From: Bacillus sp. OV322
Lineage (GTDB): Bacteria > Bacillota > Bacilli > Bacillales > DSM-1321
Length of the DNA stretch: 64,000 bases
Reading direction: 5' to 3'
NCBI RefSeq assembly: GCF_900112495.1
Contig: NZ_FOMA01000007.1
Span: 238,212-302,211 of the forward strand
Under the pieces are notes generated by a model, which made no database searches, was not told the DNA's origin, and worked only from the letters and a program-made list of their open reading frames with translations. Positions 52,079 through 60,176 of this stretch are shown in pieces; positions within the stretch are counted from its first letter, which is position 1; every line of letters starts with the position of its first letter. The position numbers were made by a program, and so were the translations under genes.

Positions 52079-52177
52079 TCTGTCCATTCTTCCATCAATC
52101 ATCTATATGAGCCCGGGGCATATACTCTTTACAACCTGCCATTTGAGGGAATCATCAATGTAGGAAGGCGGCACAAT

Positions 52178-52657
52178 ATGATAAACATCCTGCTTATTCC
52201 ATTGATAACTACGATATTCACTACACTTTTACTATATATAAAAGAGAACTCACAAGGAAAAAGATTGAAAAAACAAGTAATCAATGAACAAAAGCTAAAA
52301 GAGGTATATAACGAGCTGTTCAGCATCAGTTTGACTCATAAGGAGAAGCTCAAGAACAGCTTTTATACCGCTTCAAAAGGAGCCTTGGACGGGGCAATCA
52401 TCCCTGAAGATGATATCCCTGTCATTCAGGATGCGGAAAAATGGAATGAGCTTATTAACAAGATCCGGGCAATCGTCCATAAAAACCTTCATTTGCTTGA
52501 AAAAGATGACCTCAGTAATTGGCACCAGATTGAACTTATAGAACTCGATGAAAAATTCGGCGCAAAAGTCCCCCTGCAGAAATATAGGCAGCTTCAGGCT
52601 TTCCTTGAAGAAATCACTGTGACATATAAAAAGCTGTATAATATGTACCACCAGTAG
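52178..52657 (+). CDS. Membrane-anchored helical protein, function unknown
   Basis: 159 residues from the ATG at 52178, preceded by GGAAGGCGG. One N-terminal membrane helix (about 2-20, INILLIPLITTIFTTLLLYI) is followed by a cytoplasmic-type charged helical domain with coiled-coil character (KQVINEQKLKEVYNELFSI). Upstream in-frame codons back to 52061 cross the terminator and are unlikely to be coding. I do not recognise the family. Confidence 0.65.
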   Translation: MINILLIPLITTIFTTLLLYIKENSQGKRLKKQVINEQKLKEVYNELFSISLTHKEKLKNSFYTASKGALDGAIIPEDDIPVIQDAEKWNELINKIRAIVHKNLHLLEKDDLSNWHQIELIELDEKFGAKVPLQKYRQLQAFLEEITVTYKKLYNMYHQ

Positions 52658-52713
52658 TACTTCTGCCTTTGAGGCAAGAAAAAGAATCTTCTTAGCGGTT
52701 TAATGCATTACTT

Positions 52714-53112
52714 TTAGTCCGTTACTAATTCATGTTTTAACAAGTGAAGCAGAAAGTCATCTATGCTGCCTGTAAACTTATTTACGCCTGAAACATGGTA
52801 AAACGTGCTTGATTCAGCGGGATCATTAATCACATCTGAAGGAGAATACAAATATAAGGGTTTGCCTAACCCCAGTGCAATGCCTAACTCAATATGACTT
52901 CCTTTCCCTCCTGGCAGAAGAATAATTACAAAATCAGATTCGGTAACAGCCTGCTTTTCTTCTTCTCCTATACTTTGCAGCTTATCAAGAGTATCTGCTC
53001 TTTCATTTTCAGTCCAATCATAGGTGTGGATAAATCCATTAAATGTTAGTACTTTTGCAACATGTCTAACTTGTTTTATATTTTGAAAACTTGAACCAAT
53101 ATAAAACTTCAT
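52714..53112 (-). CDS. Nucleoside 2-deoxyribosyltransferase-like protein
   Basis: 132 residues from the ATG at 53112, with AAGGGG eight bases upstream. The fold signature of the nucleoside 2-deoxyribosyltransferase/DUF4406 group is seen in KFYIGSSF, ESDFVIILLPGGKGSHIELGIALGLGKPLYLYSP: a Rossmann-like core with the Glu of SHIELG at the active-site position. Such enzymes cleave or transfer N-glycosidic bonds, but many family members are untested. It lies alone, close to a truncated repeat copy. Confidence 0.8.
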   Translation of the reverse strand: MKFYIGSSFQNIKQVRHVAKVLTFNGFIHTYDWTENERADTLDKLQSIGEEEKQAVTESDFVIILLPGGKGSHIELGIALGLGKPLYLYSPSDVINDPAESSTFYHVSGVNKFTGSIDDFLLHLLKHELVTD

Positions 53113-53284
53113 TCCTTCATCCCCTTCCATATACATCCAAAATACCTAACATCTATTAAAGATTTCTGCTTGAGGTTTTTTAATTCCTTCTTGTTCTGAC
53201 ACCAGAATGTAATCCGCACATTATCATGCCTAACCATTTTCTTTATTATTAAGACCCCTTAACACATCTCCGATATTAGGAAAA

Positions 53285-53387
53285 GGGATGCAGCAATGGC
53301 CCACCGCCCGCCCCGCGTAAAGCGAGCAGCCTGAAGCGGAAATCATCCCCTTGTTCCATAGCGGCAAAGTTTACGAAAACAGCCTAA
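53285..53387 (+). repeat. Dispersed repeat, copy E (truncated)
   Basis: Only the right half of the core and the tail remain: CCACCGCCCGCCCCGCGTAA, AGCGGAAATCATCCCC and CATAGCGGCAAAGTTTACGA. The left half is absent. Confidence 0.8.
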
Positions 53388-53389
53388 AA

Positions 53390-53412
53390 AAAAGAGGAGA
53401 ATTTAATTCTCC
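53390..53412 (-). terminator. Terminator overlapping a stop codon
   Basis: GGAGAA (53396-53401) pairs with TTCTCC (53407-53412), followed by eight T on the minus strand. The stem includes the last codons and the stop of the gene ending at 53403. Confidence 0.75.
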
Positions 53413-53726
53413 CCTAATCTTAAGCCGACATTATATCCTTCCAGCATAAACTTCAATCTATTTTCTCTGAGGTAGTCCTTGACGGAGGCATTTATTTGCT
53501 GCTTCACTTCTTGCTGCCTGCTCGGATCCATCTCATTCATCCAATATTCCTCAAAGTGTGCAGTGCCTTTTATTACCCCATTCACTCCTTCATTATCGAG
53601 CCAATGGATAAAGACGAAATCCCCAGTCACAGAGCTGGTATAATCATCCGCTGTGTATAGACCGAGAAAAATATAGCGGTTTTGCTCCTTTTCTAATCTG
53701 CTTTCGATAATTTGTGCGTGTCCCAT
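53403..53726 (-). CDS. Small protein of 107 residues, function unknown
   Basis: ATG at 53726 follows GGGAGGAAGACA. Acidic, soluble, with a beta-rich first half (RYIFLGLYTADDYTSSVTGD, then FVFIHWLDNEG) and a helical C-terminus (RQQEVKQQINASVKDYLREN). No known motif. The transcript ends at a hairpin formed partly by its own last codons. I do not recognise the family. Confidence 0.65.
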   Translation of the reverse strand: MGHAQIIESRLEKEQNRYIFLGLYTADDYTSSVTGDFVFIHWLDNEGVNGVIKGTAHFEEYWMNEMDPSRQQEVKQQINASVKDYLRENRLKFMLEGYNVGLRLGEN

Positions 53727-53774
53727 TGTCTTCCTCCCTTTTTTCTCATTTTACTGTATTCCCCGCTGAAAAGT

Positions 53775-53800
53775 AAAAAAGTGAGCTTATGCCCACTTCT
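53775..53800 (-). terminator. Terminator after DUF3817 gene
   Basis: AAGTGAGC (53779-53786) pairs with GCCCACTT (53791-53798, one G-U pair), followed by TTTTAC on the minus strand. Confidence 0.75.
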
Positions 53801-53820
53801 TTTTGATAAGCTGTATTTAC

Positions 53821-54108
53821 TCAATCTTTTGGCAGGCGCCCATTCAAGAGAAAGGTACCGAAAGGCAGCAATGAAGCGGTAAATGCGCCTAGCACTCGAA
53901 TCAGGGACCATCGATGCTTGCTCCATACCCCAATAAGGGCAAGGACAAATAGCACAAACAACACACCGTGGGCCATTCCAAAAATCCTGACAAAGATAGG
54001 AACATGTGCAAAATATTTTAATGGCATGGCGATAAAAAGCAGAACTAAATATGAAATGCCCTCAATCAGCCCAATTCCCCGGAGAAATCCTATGTGTGAT
54101 TTCCACAT
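53821..54108 (-). CDS. DUF3817 family membrane protein
   Basis: 95 residues behind AAAGGAGG. Three hydrophobic segments, with the DUF3817 pattern FLRGIGLIEGISYLVLLFIAMPLKYF, then VRIFGMAHGVLFVLFV and a C-terminal SLLPFGTFLLNGRL. Proteins of this family are found alone or fused to transporters and have no proven function. It is monocistronic. Confidence 0.88.
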   Translation of the reverse strand: MWKSHIGFLRGIGLIEGISYLVLLFIAMPLKYFAHVPIFVRIFGMAHGVLFVLFVLALIGVWSKHRWSLIRVLGAFTASLLPFGTFLLNGRLPKD

Positions 54109-54221
54109 GCTTGTTCATCCTCCTTTAATATGTTTACTGTTAAAATACGGCATTGGGCTGCATTTTATTCTAACAAAATAACCAAGCACTCCTTATCAGG
54201 TAAATCGGCCATTCAGCAAAA

Positions 54222-54245
54222 CAAAAAAGCCAGGATCACCTGGCC
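54222..54245 (-). terminator. Terminator of the kyn operon
   Basis: GCCAGG (54229-54234) pairs with CCTGGC (54239-54244), followed by TTTTTTG on the minus strand, just past the kynB stop. Confidence 0.82.
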
Positions 54246-54263
54246 CTCTTCACTGTTTGTTAT

Positions 54264-54887
54264 CTATAATTCTCTCAAAACTGCCCTGACCGGACTTCCA
54301 TCTGCATCCGCTAAATAAAGAGGCAGGGCTGCAAGTTCATAATCTCCGGGAGACACCTTATCAAGTACAAGTCCTTCTAAAATATGGATCCCATTTTTTG
54401 AAAGGGCATGATGTGCAGGCAGTTCCTTGCTTTCTATTGGATCTACAGAAGGCAAATCAAGGCCAAGCAGACGGACGCCTTTATCCGCAAGCCACACGGC
54501 CAAATCCGGTTCAATCGGCGGAATCGAGTCAGGGAAAACACTTCTGTCCTTCCAGGAACCCGTATAAATCAAGAGGCGCTTCACTCCCTCTATATTGAAC
54601 TGGCTAACATCCCGGGCAGAGATGGAATTCCTGCCAGGGAGATGAATGACCCGGGCTTTTCCGATATACAGCTCTATATCCAATTCACCCGTCTTTTTTC
54701 CTTTATCGTCAAAATGAAAAGGGGCATCGATATGTGTGCCGGTATGTATACTCATAGTCAGCTGTCCGACATTAACAGAACCGCTTTCTTCTTTTGTCCA
54801 ATTCCGCTGATAGGAAAACGCAGTATCTCCCGGCCAAACAGCCACCCTTTCATCAAGCTTCTGGGAAATATCTTTCCATTTCTTCAT
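54264..54887 (-). CDS. kynB: Kynurenine formamidase KynB
   Basis: 207 residues behind AAGGGGATG. Metal-dependent cyclase family: the motif HTGTHIDAPFHF provides metal ligands, with further conserved parts at VWPGDTAF, IYTGSWKD and LGLDLPSVDP. It hydrolyses N-formylkynurenine to kynurenine and formate, the second step of tryptophan degradation. It is the last gene of the kyn operon, 36 bases after kynA, and is followed by the operon terminator. Confidence 0.95.
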   Translation of the reverse strand: MKKWKDISQKLDERVAVWPGDTAFSYQRNWTKEESGSVNVGQLTMSIHTGTHIDAPFHFDDKGKKTGELDIELYIGKARVIHLPGRNSISARDVSQFNIEGVKRLLIYTGSWKDRSVFPDSIPPIEPDLAVWLADKGVRLLGLDLPSVDPIESKELPAHHALSKNGIHILEGLVLDKVSPGDYELAALPLYLADADGSPVRAVLREL

Positions 54888-54923
54888 TTGGGTTCATCCC
54901 CTTTTTTCACTGCGGTTTTATTT

Positions 54924-55760
54924 CTATAACCGGGTTCTAAGGCTCCATATTTCAGGGAAAAACCCCTGGTCCAGCACTCTTTTCAAGTAGGTCACTCCTG
55001 AGGATCCCCCTGTGCCCTGCTTGTGCCCAATAATCCGTTCGACTGTGGTCATGTGGTTGAATCGCCAAATTTGCTGCTGGCTGCCGATATCTGCCAGCTT
55101 CTCGCCCAGTTCATACAAATCCCAATACTGCCCGACATTTTGATAAACAGTAAGCCATGCATCCTCTACACTTTTATTATGCTGATAGGGTTCAGAATAA
55201 TCGCGATTAAGCACATCTTCATCTATGTGCAGCCCCTTATGGGAAAGTGCCCTGATGGCAGCATCGTAAATGCTTGGCGCATGCAGGGCTATCTGCATGA
55301 TTTGGAGCAGTTTTTCGTCATGCTGATAGACAGACAGCATTTTAGCGTTTTTGCTGCCAAGTGCAAATTCAATGAGCCGGTTTTGATAGGATTGAAAACC
55401 GGAGGAGTGCCCTAGCTTGTCCCTAAATTCCATATATTCAGAGGGTGTCAGGGTAGACAGCACGCTCCAGGACTGGGTCAGCTGCTGCTGAATCCTCGAC
55501 ACCCTGGAAAGCATTTTAAATGAAGGCTCAAGATTATTATCCATGATACAATCCCGAGCCGCAGTCAATTCATGAATCGCAAGCTTCATCCATAGCTCAC
55601 TTGCTTGATGGATCACGATAAAAAGCATTTCGTCATGATGATCTGACAAGAGATGCTGGCTTGTCAGGATTTTATCAAGCTGAAGATAATCTCCATACGA
55701 CATTTCTTTTTCAAAATCTGTATGGAGCTGATTTTCCTTTTCTTGATTGCCTTTTTCCAT
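54924..55760 (-). CDS. kynA: Tryptophan 2,3-dioxygenase KynA
   Basis: 278 residues from the ATG at 55760 with AAGGGGA nine bases upstream; the longer frame to 55853 overlaps the permease gene in reading direction and has no ribosome site. The heme enzyme signature includes [20 protein letters not shown], the active-site His in [18 protein letters not shown] and the C-terminal [15 protein letters not shown]. It opens the indole ring of tryptophan with O2 to give N-formylkynurenine. Its start lies close to the end of the permease gene, so translation may be coupled. Confidence 0.95.
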   Translation of the reverse strand: MEKGNQEKENQLHTDFEKEMSYGDYLQLDKILTSQHLLSDHHDEMLFIVIHQASELWMKLAIHELTAARDCIMDNNLEPSFKMLSRVSRIQQQLTQSWSVLSTLTPSEYMEFRDKLGHSSGFQSYQNRLIEFALGSKNAKMLSVYQHDEKLLQIMQIALHAPSIYDAAIRALSHKGLHIDEDVLNRDYSEPYQHNKSVEDAWLTVYQNVGQYWDLYELGEKLADIGSQQQIWRFNHMTTVERIIGHKQGTGGSSGVTYLKRVLDQGFFPEIWSLRTRL

Positions 55761-55789
55761 CCCGGAAATCCCCTTTTCTGCATGAATGC

Positions 55790-57169
55790 TTAAACGGATC
55801 TGCGTTTTCGCTTTTTTCCGATCCAGTAAATCAGTGACAAAAATAAAAGCCATGGAACACCAAACTGAAGCAGAATCTTAAAATCGGTAAACCATGTAGT
55901 GACAATCAGGCAAAGCAAGAGAAATGCTCCTAACAAAGGCAGGTACGGATATCCCATCATTCTTACCGGCAAATTCCTCCCGCCATTCCTCTCCCATTGT
56001 TGCCTGAAAAATAAATGTGAAACAAATATCATGAACCAGGTAAAAATGGCACCGAACATAGAAATGCCCATCATGAAAGAATATGAGGTGTTTGGCTTAA
56101 GGGCGCTGACAATCCCTGCAAGAAAAATCCCTGCAGTTGAAACAGCCAGCGCATTCCTCGGTACTGCATGTTTATTTACCCTGCCGAAAACAGCCGGAGC
56201 CGAGCCTTCGCGGGACAAGGAAAAAATCATCCTTGTCGAGGCATAAAGCTGGCTATTCATAGCGGATAAAGCAGCAGTCAATACGATAAAATTCATGACT
56301 CCGGATGCATAAGGGATTTTTAGTATTTCCATGACCTTAACAAACGGACTCTCTTCGATGCCTGCAGACTTCCATGGAACAATCATCAGCATGATCCCGA
56401 TAGTCACTACATAAAACAGCGAAAGCCTGAACACCGTTGCTTTCAAAGCTTTCGGTACAGCCGTATCAGGATCCTTTGTTTCCCCGGCCGTAACTGCAAT
56501 TAACTCTGTTCCAAGAAAACTGAATAGGGAAATGAATACTGCTATCCACATACCTTTTACTCCAAATGGGAGAAAGCCTCCGTCATTTGTTAAATTGCCT
56601 GGTCCCATTTCAGCATGTGAAGAACCGGTTAATACATATATCCCCAGCAGAATGAATAAAATAATGGCGCTGATTTTAATCATTGAAAACCAGTATTCAA
56701 AGGTTGCAAAGGTATGCACACTTTTCAAATTTACATAGATTAGCAGGATGGCAAATAATAATATCCAGCATATCTGCGGAACTGCAGGGAACCAATATTT
56801 CATATACACCGTGCTGGCGCTTATCTCTACACCGACTGCCAGCACATTGGCAATCCAGTACGAATAACGGACCAGAAATCCCGCCATAGGGCTGACATAT
56901 TTCTCAGCAATGGTCCCAAATGAGCCCGAGGTGGGATAGGCGACCGTCATTTCAGCTAAACATCCCATTAATAAAAGTACAATAAATGCCCCAATGGCAT
57001 AACTCACCAATACGCTTGGGCCCGCAGTCGTAATGGCAAGCCCGCTTCCCAGGAACAATCCAGTCCCAATGGCGCATCCCATGGCAATCATGGTCAGCTG
57101 CTTTGTACTCATTTCCCTTTTTAATCCCGCGTTTTCAGGGGGATTCTTACTGCTTTTGTAGCTATTCAA
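55790..57169 (-). CDS. APC-family amino acid permease in kyn operon
   Basis: 459 residues from a TTG at 57169, seven bases after GGGAGG. Twelve hydrophobic segments. The AAT/APC signature [21 protein letters not shown] opens helix 1, with [18 protein letters not shown] in the helix 6 to 7 region. It is an amino acid/proton symporter; its position between kynU and kynA suggests tryptophan or kynurenine as substrate. Most kyn operons I know of consist of the three enzyme genes alone, so the built-in permease is notable. Confidence 0.9.
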   Translation of the reverse strand: MNSYKSSKNPPENAGLKREMSTKQLTMIAMGCAIGTGLFLGSGLAITTAGPSVLVSYAIGAFIVLLLMGCLAEMTVAYPTSGSFGTIAEKYVSPMAGFLVRYSYWIANVLAVGVEISASTVYMKYWFPAVPQICWILLFAILLIYVNLKSVHTFATFEYWFSMIKISAIILFILLGIYVLTGSSHAEMGPGNLTNDGGFLPFGVKGMWIAVFISLFSFLGTELIAVTAGETKDPDTAVPKALKATVFRLSLFYVVTIGIMLMIVPWKSAGIEESPFVKVMEILKIPYASGVMNFIVLTAALSAMNSQLYASTRMIFSLSREGSAPAVFGRVNKHAVPRNALAVSTAGIFLAGIVSALKPNTSYSFMMGISMFGAIFTWFMIFVSHLFFRQQWERNGGRNLPVRMMGYPYLPLLGAFLLLCLIVTTWFTDFKILLQFGVPWLLFLSLIYWIGKKRKRRSV

Positions 57170-57191
57170 TTTTTATCCTCCCTGCCTTGTC

Positions 57192-58478
57192 TTAAGCAAC
57201 CACGTCCCGCTCATTCTTAAAGTTTTCATATTCTTTCCCAATCATGATTTTCTTAAGAATCTGAACCGCCTCCCACACTTCTGTGTAGGCTGTATACAAG
57301 GCGACCGGAGCCAGACGAATGATATTAGGGGCCCTGAAATCCGGCACAACTCCATTTGCCTTAAGGGCTTTGCAAATCCGCGCTGCTTCTTTATGTTCCA
57401 GACTGATATGTGCGCCCCTTCGGCTATCCTCTGTTGGATTTCCGATAAAAAAGCCCATATTGCCAAGCTCAAAAGAAATCAGATCCATCAAATATTCATT
57501 AATTTGAAGGGATTTCTGGCGTATCCTATCAATTCCTGCTTCACTGAACATCTCGAGTGATCCGATTAAAGGGGCGATGCTAAGCACATGCGGGGTCCCG
57601 ATTTGGTAAGCTCCTGCATTTTGTGCAGGTGTCAGCAGATGCTCCATATCGAATTGTTTGTTTTTATCAGATCCAAACCAGCCTGCAAGCCCAGGATTCC
57701 TTCCAAAATGCCTGGAATTCACATAAAGGCCTCCGACACTTCCCGGCCCTCCATTAAGATGCTTATAATTGCACCAATAAGCAAAATCCACACCCCATTC
57801 GCCAAAATAGTGCGGAATGGCTCCGACAGAATGGCAGCCATCAAAACCGATGATAATGCCCCTTTCATGCGCCTCTGCTGTCAGACGTTTCATATCAAGA
57901 ATCTGGCCGCTTCGATATAAGACTGTCGGCAATATAATTAACGCAATTTCTTCCGTCATTTGATCAATGATATCATCTTCTTCCAGGAATCGCCCGTCCC
58001 TGCTCTTCACCTGCACCAAATTCGTTTTATCATAACCATGCATTTCCAGCTGGCTGTGCATGGCATAAATGTCGGAAGGAAACGTTAATTCATCCGCCAA
58101 GATTTTTTTCCTGTCTCCCTTGGGTTTATAAAATGTAGCCAGCAATTGATGAAGATTAACCGTTGTAGAGCCTGTGACAATCACTTCATCAGGAGATGAT
58201 GCCCCAACTAGGGGCGCTAAAAGCGCTCCCATTTTTTCTGATAAGTAAAACCAGGGATTGTTTCCCTGTGTCCATCCGTCAATGCCATATGTCTTCCAGT
58301 CATTCAGAGTATCAAGCAGAGATTTTTCTGCTCTTTTTGACAAAAGCCCCAATGAATTTCCGTCAAGATAAATGCTGCCTGGCTTTGTATAAAATTCATC
58401 CCTATATGCCTTAAGCGAATCATCTCTATCCAAGCCTTGAGCGAATTCATTTAAATGAAAGCCAGATACTGTATTCAT
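57192..58478 (-). CDS. kynU: Kynureninase KynU
   Basis: 428 residues from the ATG at 58478 behind GAGGAGGG; an upstream frame to 58517 runs through that ribosome site. Fold type I PLP enzyme. The PLP Lys lies in [14 protein letters not shown], and other conserved parts are [37 protein letters not shown] and [14 protein letters not shown]. It cleaves kynurenine to anthranilate and alanine. It is the first gene of the operon kynU-permease-kynA-kynB, and the four enzymes plus importer give the full route from tryptophan to anthranilate. Confidence 0.95.
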   Translation of the reverse strand: MNTVSGFHLNEFAQGLDRDDSLKAYRDEFYTKPGSIYLDGNSLGLLSKRAEKSLLDTLNDWKTYGIDGWTQGNNPWFYLSEKMGALLAPLVGASSPDEVIVTGSTTVNLHQLLATFYKPKGDRKKILADELTFPSDIYAMHSQLEMHGYDKTNLVQVKSRDGRFLEEDDIIDQMTEEIALIILPTVLYRSGQILDMKRLTAEAHERGIIIGFDGCHSVGAIPHYFGEWGVDFAYWCNYKHLNGGPGSVGGLYVNSRHFGRNPGLAGWFGSDKNKQFDMEHLLTPAQNAGAYQIGTPHVLSIAPLIGSLEMFSEAGIDRIRQKSLQINEYLMDLISFELGNMGFFIGNPTEDSRRGAHISLEHKEAARICKALKANGVVPDFRAPNIIRLAPVALYTAYTEVWEAVQILKKIMIGKEYENFKNERDVVA

Positions 58479-58711
58479 AGTGCCCTCCTCTGCTTGCCAT
58501 ATTGAAAATCGTAACAAGATTCCTGCATTCAGTCAATCAGCTGTCCGTTAAATTTTAGAATATTCCATTTTTTTAATTTAACCTTATAAGGATTTCCTCT
58601 TCCTTTGGATAAACCAAGGACACCATGTTATGATAATCTCTATATTTAGCAATTAATGCATTGCCATTGTGATACATGTGCTGATGCTGATAAAGAAGAG
58701 AGTGTCTATTT

Positions 58712-59824
58712 ATGCAGAGATACATAGTGATCGGAGCCGGAATCCTTGGTGCTTCCACGGCTTATCAGCTGGCCAAAAGCGGGGCAGAGGTTGTCATTGC
58801 CGACCGTAAAGACAGGGGGCAGGCTACTGATGCAGCAGCAGGCATTGTATGTCCATGGCTGTCGCAGCGCCGTAATAAAGCCTGGTATAAGCTTGCAAAA
58901 GAAGGTGCAAGGTTTTACCCGGATCTGATAGAGTCCCTTAAACAGGACGGTGAAACAGATACCGGATATGCACAAGTCGGCGCTGTCAGCCTCCACAGTG
59001 ATAGCGAAAAGCTTATTGCCATGAAAGAACGGGCATTAAAGCGAAAAGAAGACGCACCTGAGATGGGTGATATCACCATTCTTACTCCTGAGCAGACAAG
59101 GATCCTTTTCCCTCCTCTTGCAGAAGGAATCGGTTCTGTCCATGTCAGCGGCGCGGCACGTGTTGATGGACGTGCCCTCCGTGATTCCTTGCTCAGGGCT
59201 GCCGAAAAAAACGGTGCTGTTTTTATAGAGGGAGCAGCATCTCTGAATTTTAAGGATAAACAGGTAATCGGGGCTAATGTGAATGGTGAAGCTTTAGAGG
59301 GTATGGTAATTGTCTGTGCCGGCGCCTGGGCAAATCAGCTGCTGAAGCCCCTTGGAGTTAATTTTCAAGTCACCTTCCAGAAGGCGCAAATCGTTCATCT
59401 AAACCTTCCTGGGATAAGTACAAAAACCTGGCCCGTCGTCATGCCTCCAAGTGATCAATATCTGCTGGCCTTTGAAGACAGGCTGGTAGCCGGGGCAACT
59501 CATGAAAATACAGAAGAATACGACAGCCGGGTTACGGCTGGCGGATTGCAGGAAGTCTTGAATAAGGCCTTACTTTCTGCCCCTGGGCTTGAACAAGCTT
59601 CCTTTCTTGAAGCCCGAACCGGATTCCGCCCCTTTACACCAGGCTTTTTGCCTGTTATCGGTTCCCTGCCAGGCTGGGAGGGAATATTGGCCGCTAACGG
59701 TCTTGGAGCTTCAGGCCTTACAATGGGACCCTATATTGGTTATCAGCTATCAAAGCTTGCACTCGGGCTTGAAACCGATATAGATCTGGAGCAATATGAT
59801 TTAAATAGTGCTTTGGAGGCCTAG
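58712..59824 (+). CDS. FAD-dependent oxidoreductase of the DAO family
   Basis: 370 residues, start at 58712 behind a weak GAAGAGAG. The N-terminal dinucleotide motif is VIGAGILGASTAYQLAKSGA (GxGxxG form), followed by the acidic residue of the second strand. Later parts include AAAGIVCPWLSQRRN, GAARVDGRALRDSLLRAAEK and the C-terminal FAD contact LAANGLGASGLTMGPYIGYQ. It resembles glycine oxidase and D-amino acid dehydrogenase. Divergent from the kyn operon, it may share its control region, but a link with tryptophan catabolism is unproven. Confidence 0.88.
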   Translation: MQRYIVIGAGILGASTAYQLAKSGAEVVIADRKDRGQATDAAAGIVCPWLSQRRNKAWYKLAKEGARFYPDLIESLKQDGETDTGYAQVGAVSLHSDSEKLIAMKERALKRKEDAPEMGDITILTPEQTRILFPPLAEGIGSVHVSGAARVDGRALRDSLLRAAEKNGAVFIEGAASLNFKDKQVIGANVNGEALEGMVIVCAGAWANQLLKPLGVNFQVTFQKAQIVHLNLPGISTKTWPVVMPPSDQYLLAFEDRLVAGATHENTEEYDSRVTAGGLQEVLNKALLSAPGLEQASFLEARTGFRPFTPGFLPVIGSLPGWEGILAANGLGASGLTMGPYIGYQLSKLALGLETDIDLEQYDLNSALEA

Positions 59825-59845
59825 CCATCATCGAAACCAAAAAAT

Positions 59846-60080
59846 AAAAGACTGTTTTCGTAAAACTTTGTTGCTATGAAACTAGATGGTTGATTTCCTC
59901 TCCAGGATGCCCGCTTTCCGCGGGGCAGCCAGTGAGCCTCCCCGACTGCCCCTGTTTAGGTCTCACCTGTTCTGCTAATCTAAGCAGAATTCTCGCACCT
60001 TACGCCCAATCAACCTAACTTGACAATGGGAACGCTTCACATAACAAATTAAAAAATCAACAATCTTTAAGAAATGAGCC
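59846..60080 (-). repeat. Dispersed repeat, copy B (full length)
   Basis: Reverse orientation relative to copy A. It has the same head (TTAAAGATTGTTG, then TTCCCATTGTCAAG), core (GGTTGATT, GGTGAGACCTAA, GAGGCTCAC, CCCGCGGAAAGCGGGCATCC) and tail (CATAGCAACAAAGTTTTACG) as copy A. Confidence 0.85.
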
Positions 60081-60084
60081 AAAT

Positions 60085-60173
60085 AAAAAGAGCCACTATG
60101 AATGTACTGCACCCCTGAAATTAGATTTAAACTCTAACTTTTGGAGTGCAGTGCATATGAAATGGCTCTTTTT
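60085..60173 (-). terminator. Terminator of ykoW-like gene with an inserted IS-end-like hairpin
   Basis: The outer stem AAAAAGAGCCA (60085-60095) pairs perfectly with TGGCTCTTTTT (60163-60173). Its loop is filled by a second inverted repeat, ACTGCAC...TTAGA facing TCTAA...GTGCAGT (60106-60152), with 15 of 19 matching positions. The inner pair resembles the two ends of an IS3-type element joined without a transposase. Confidence 0.65.
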
Positions 60174-60176
60174 GTG

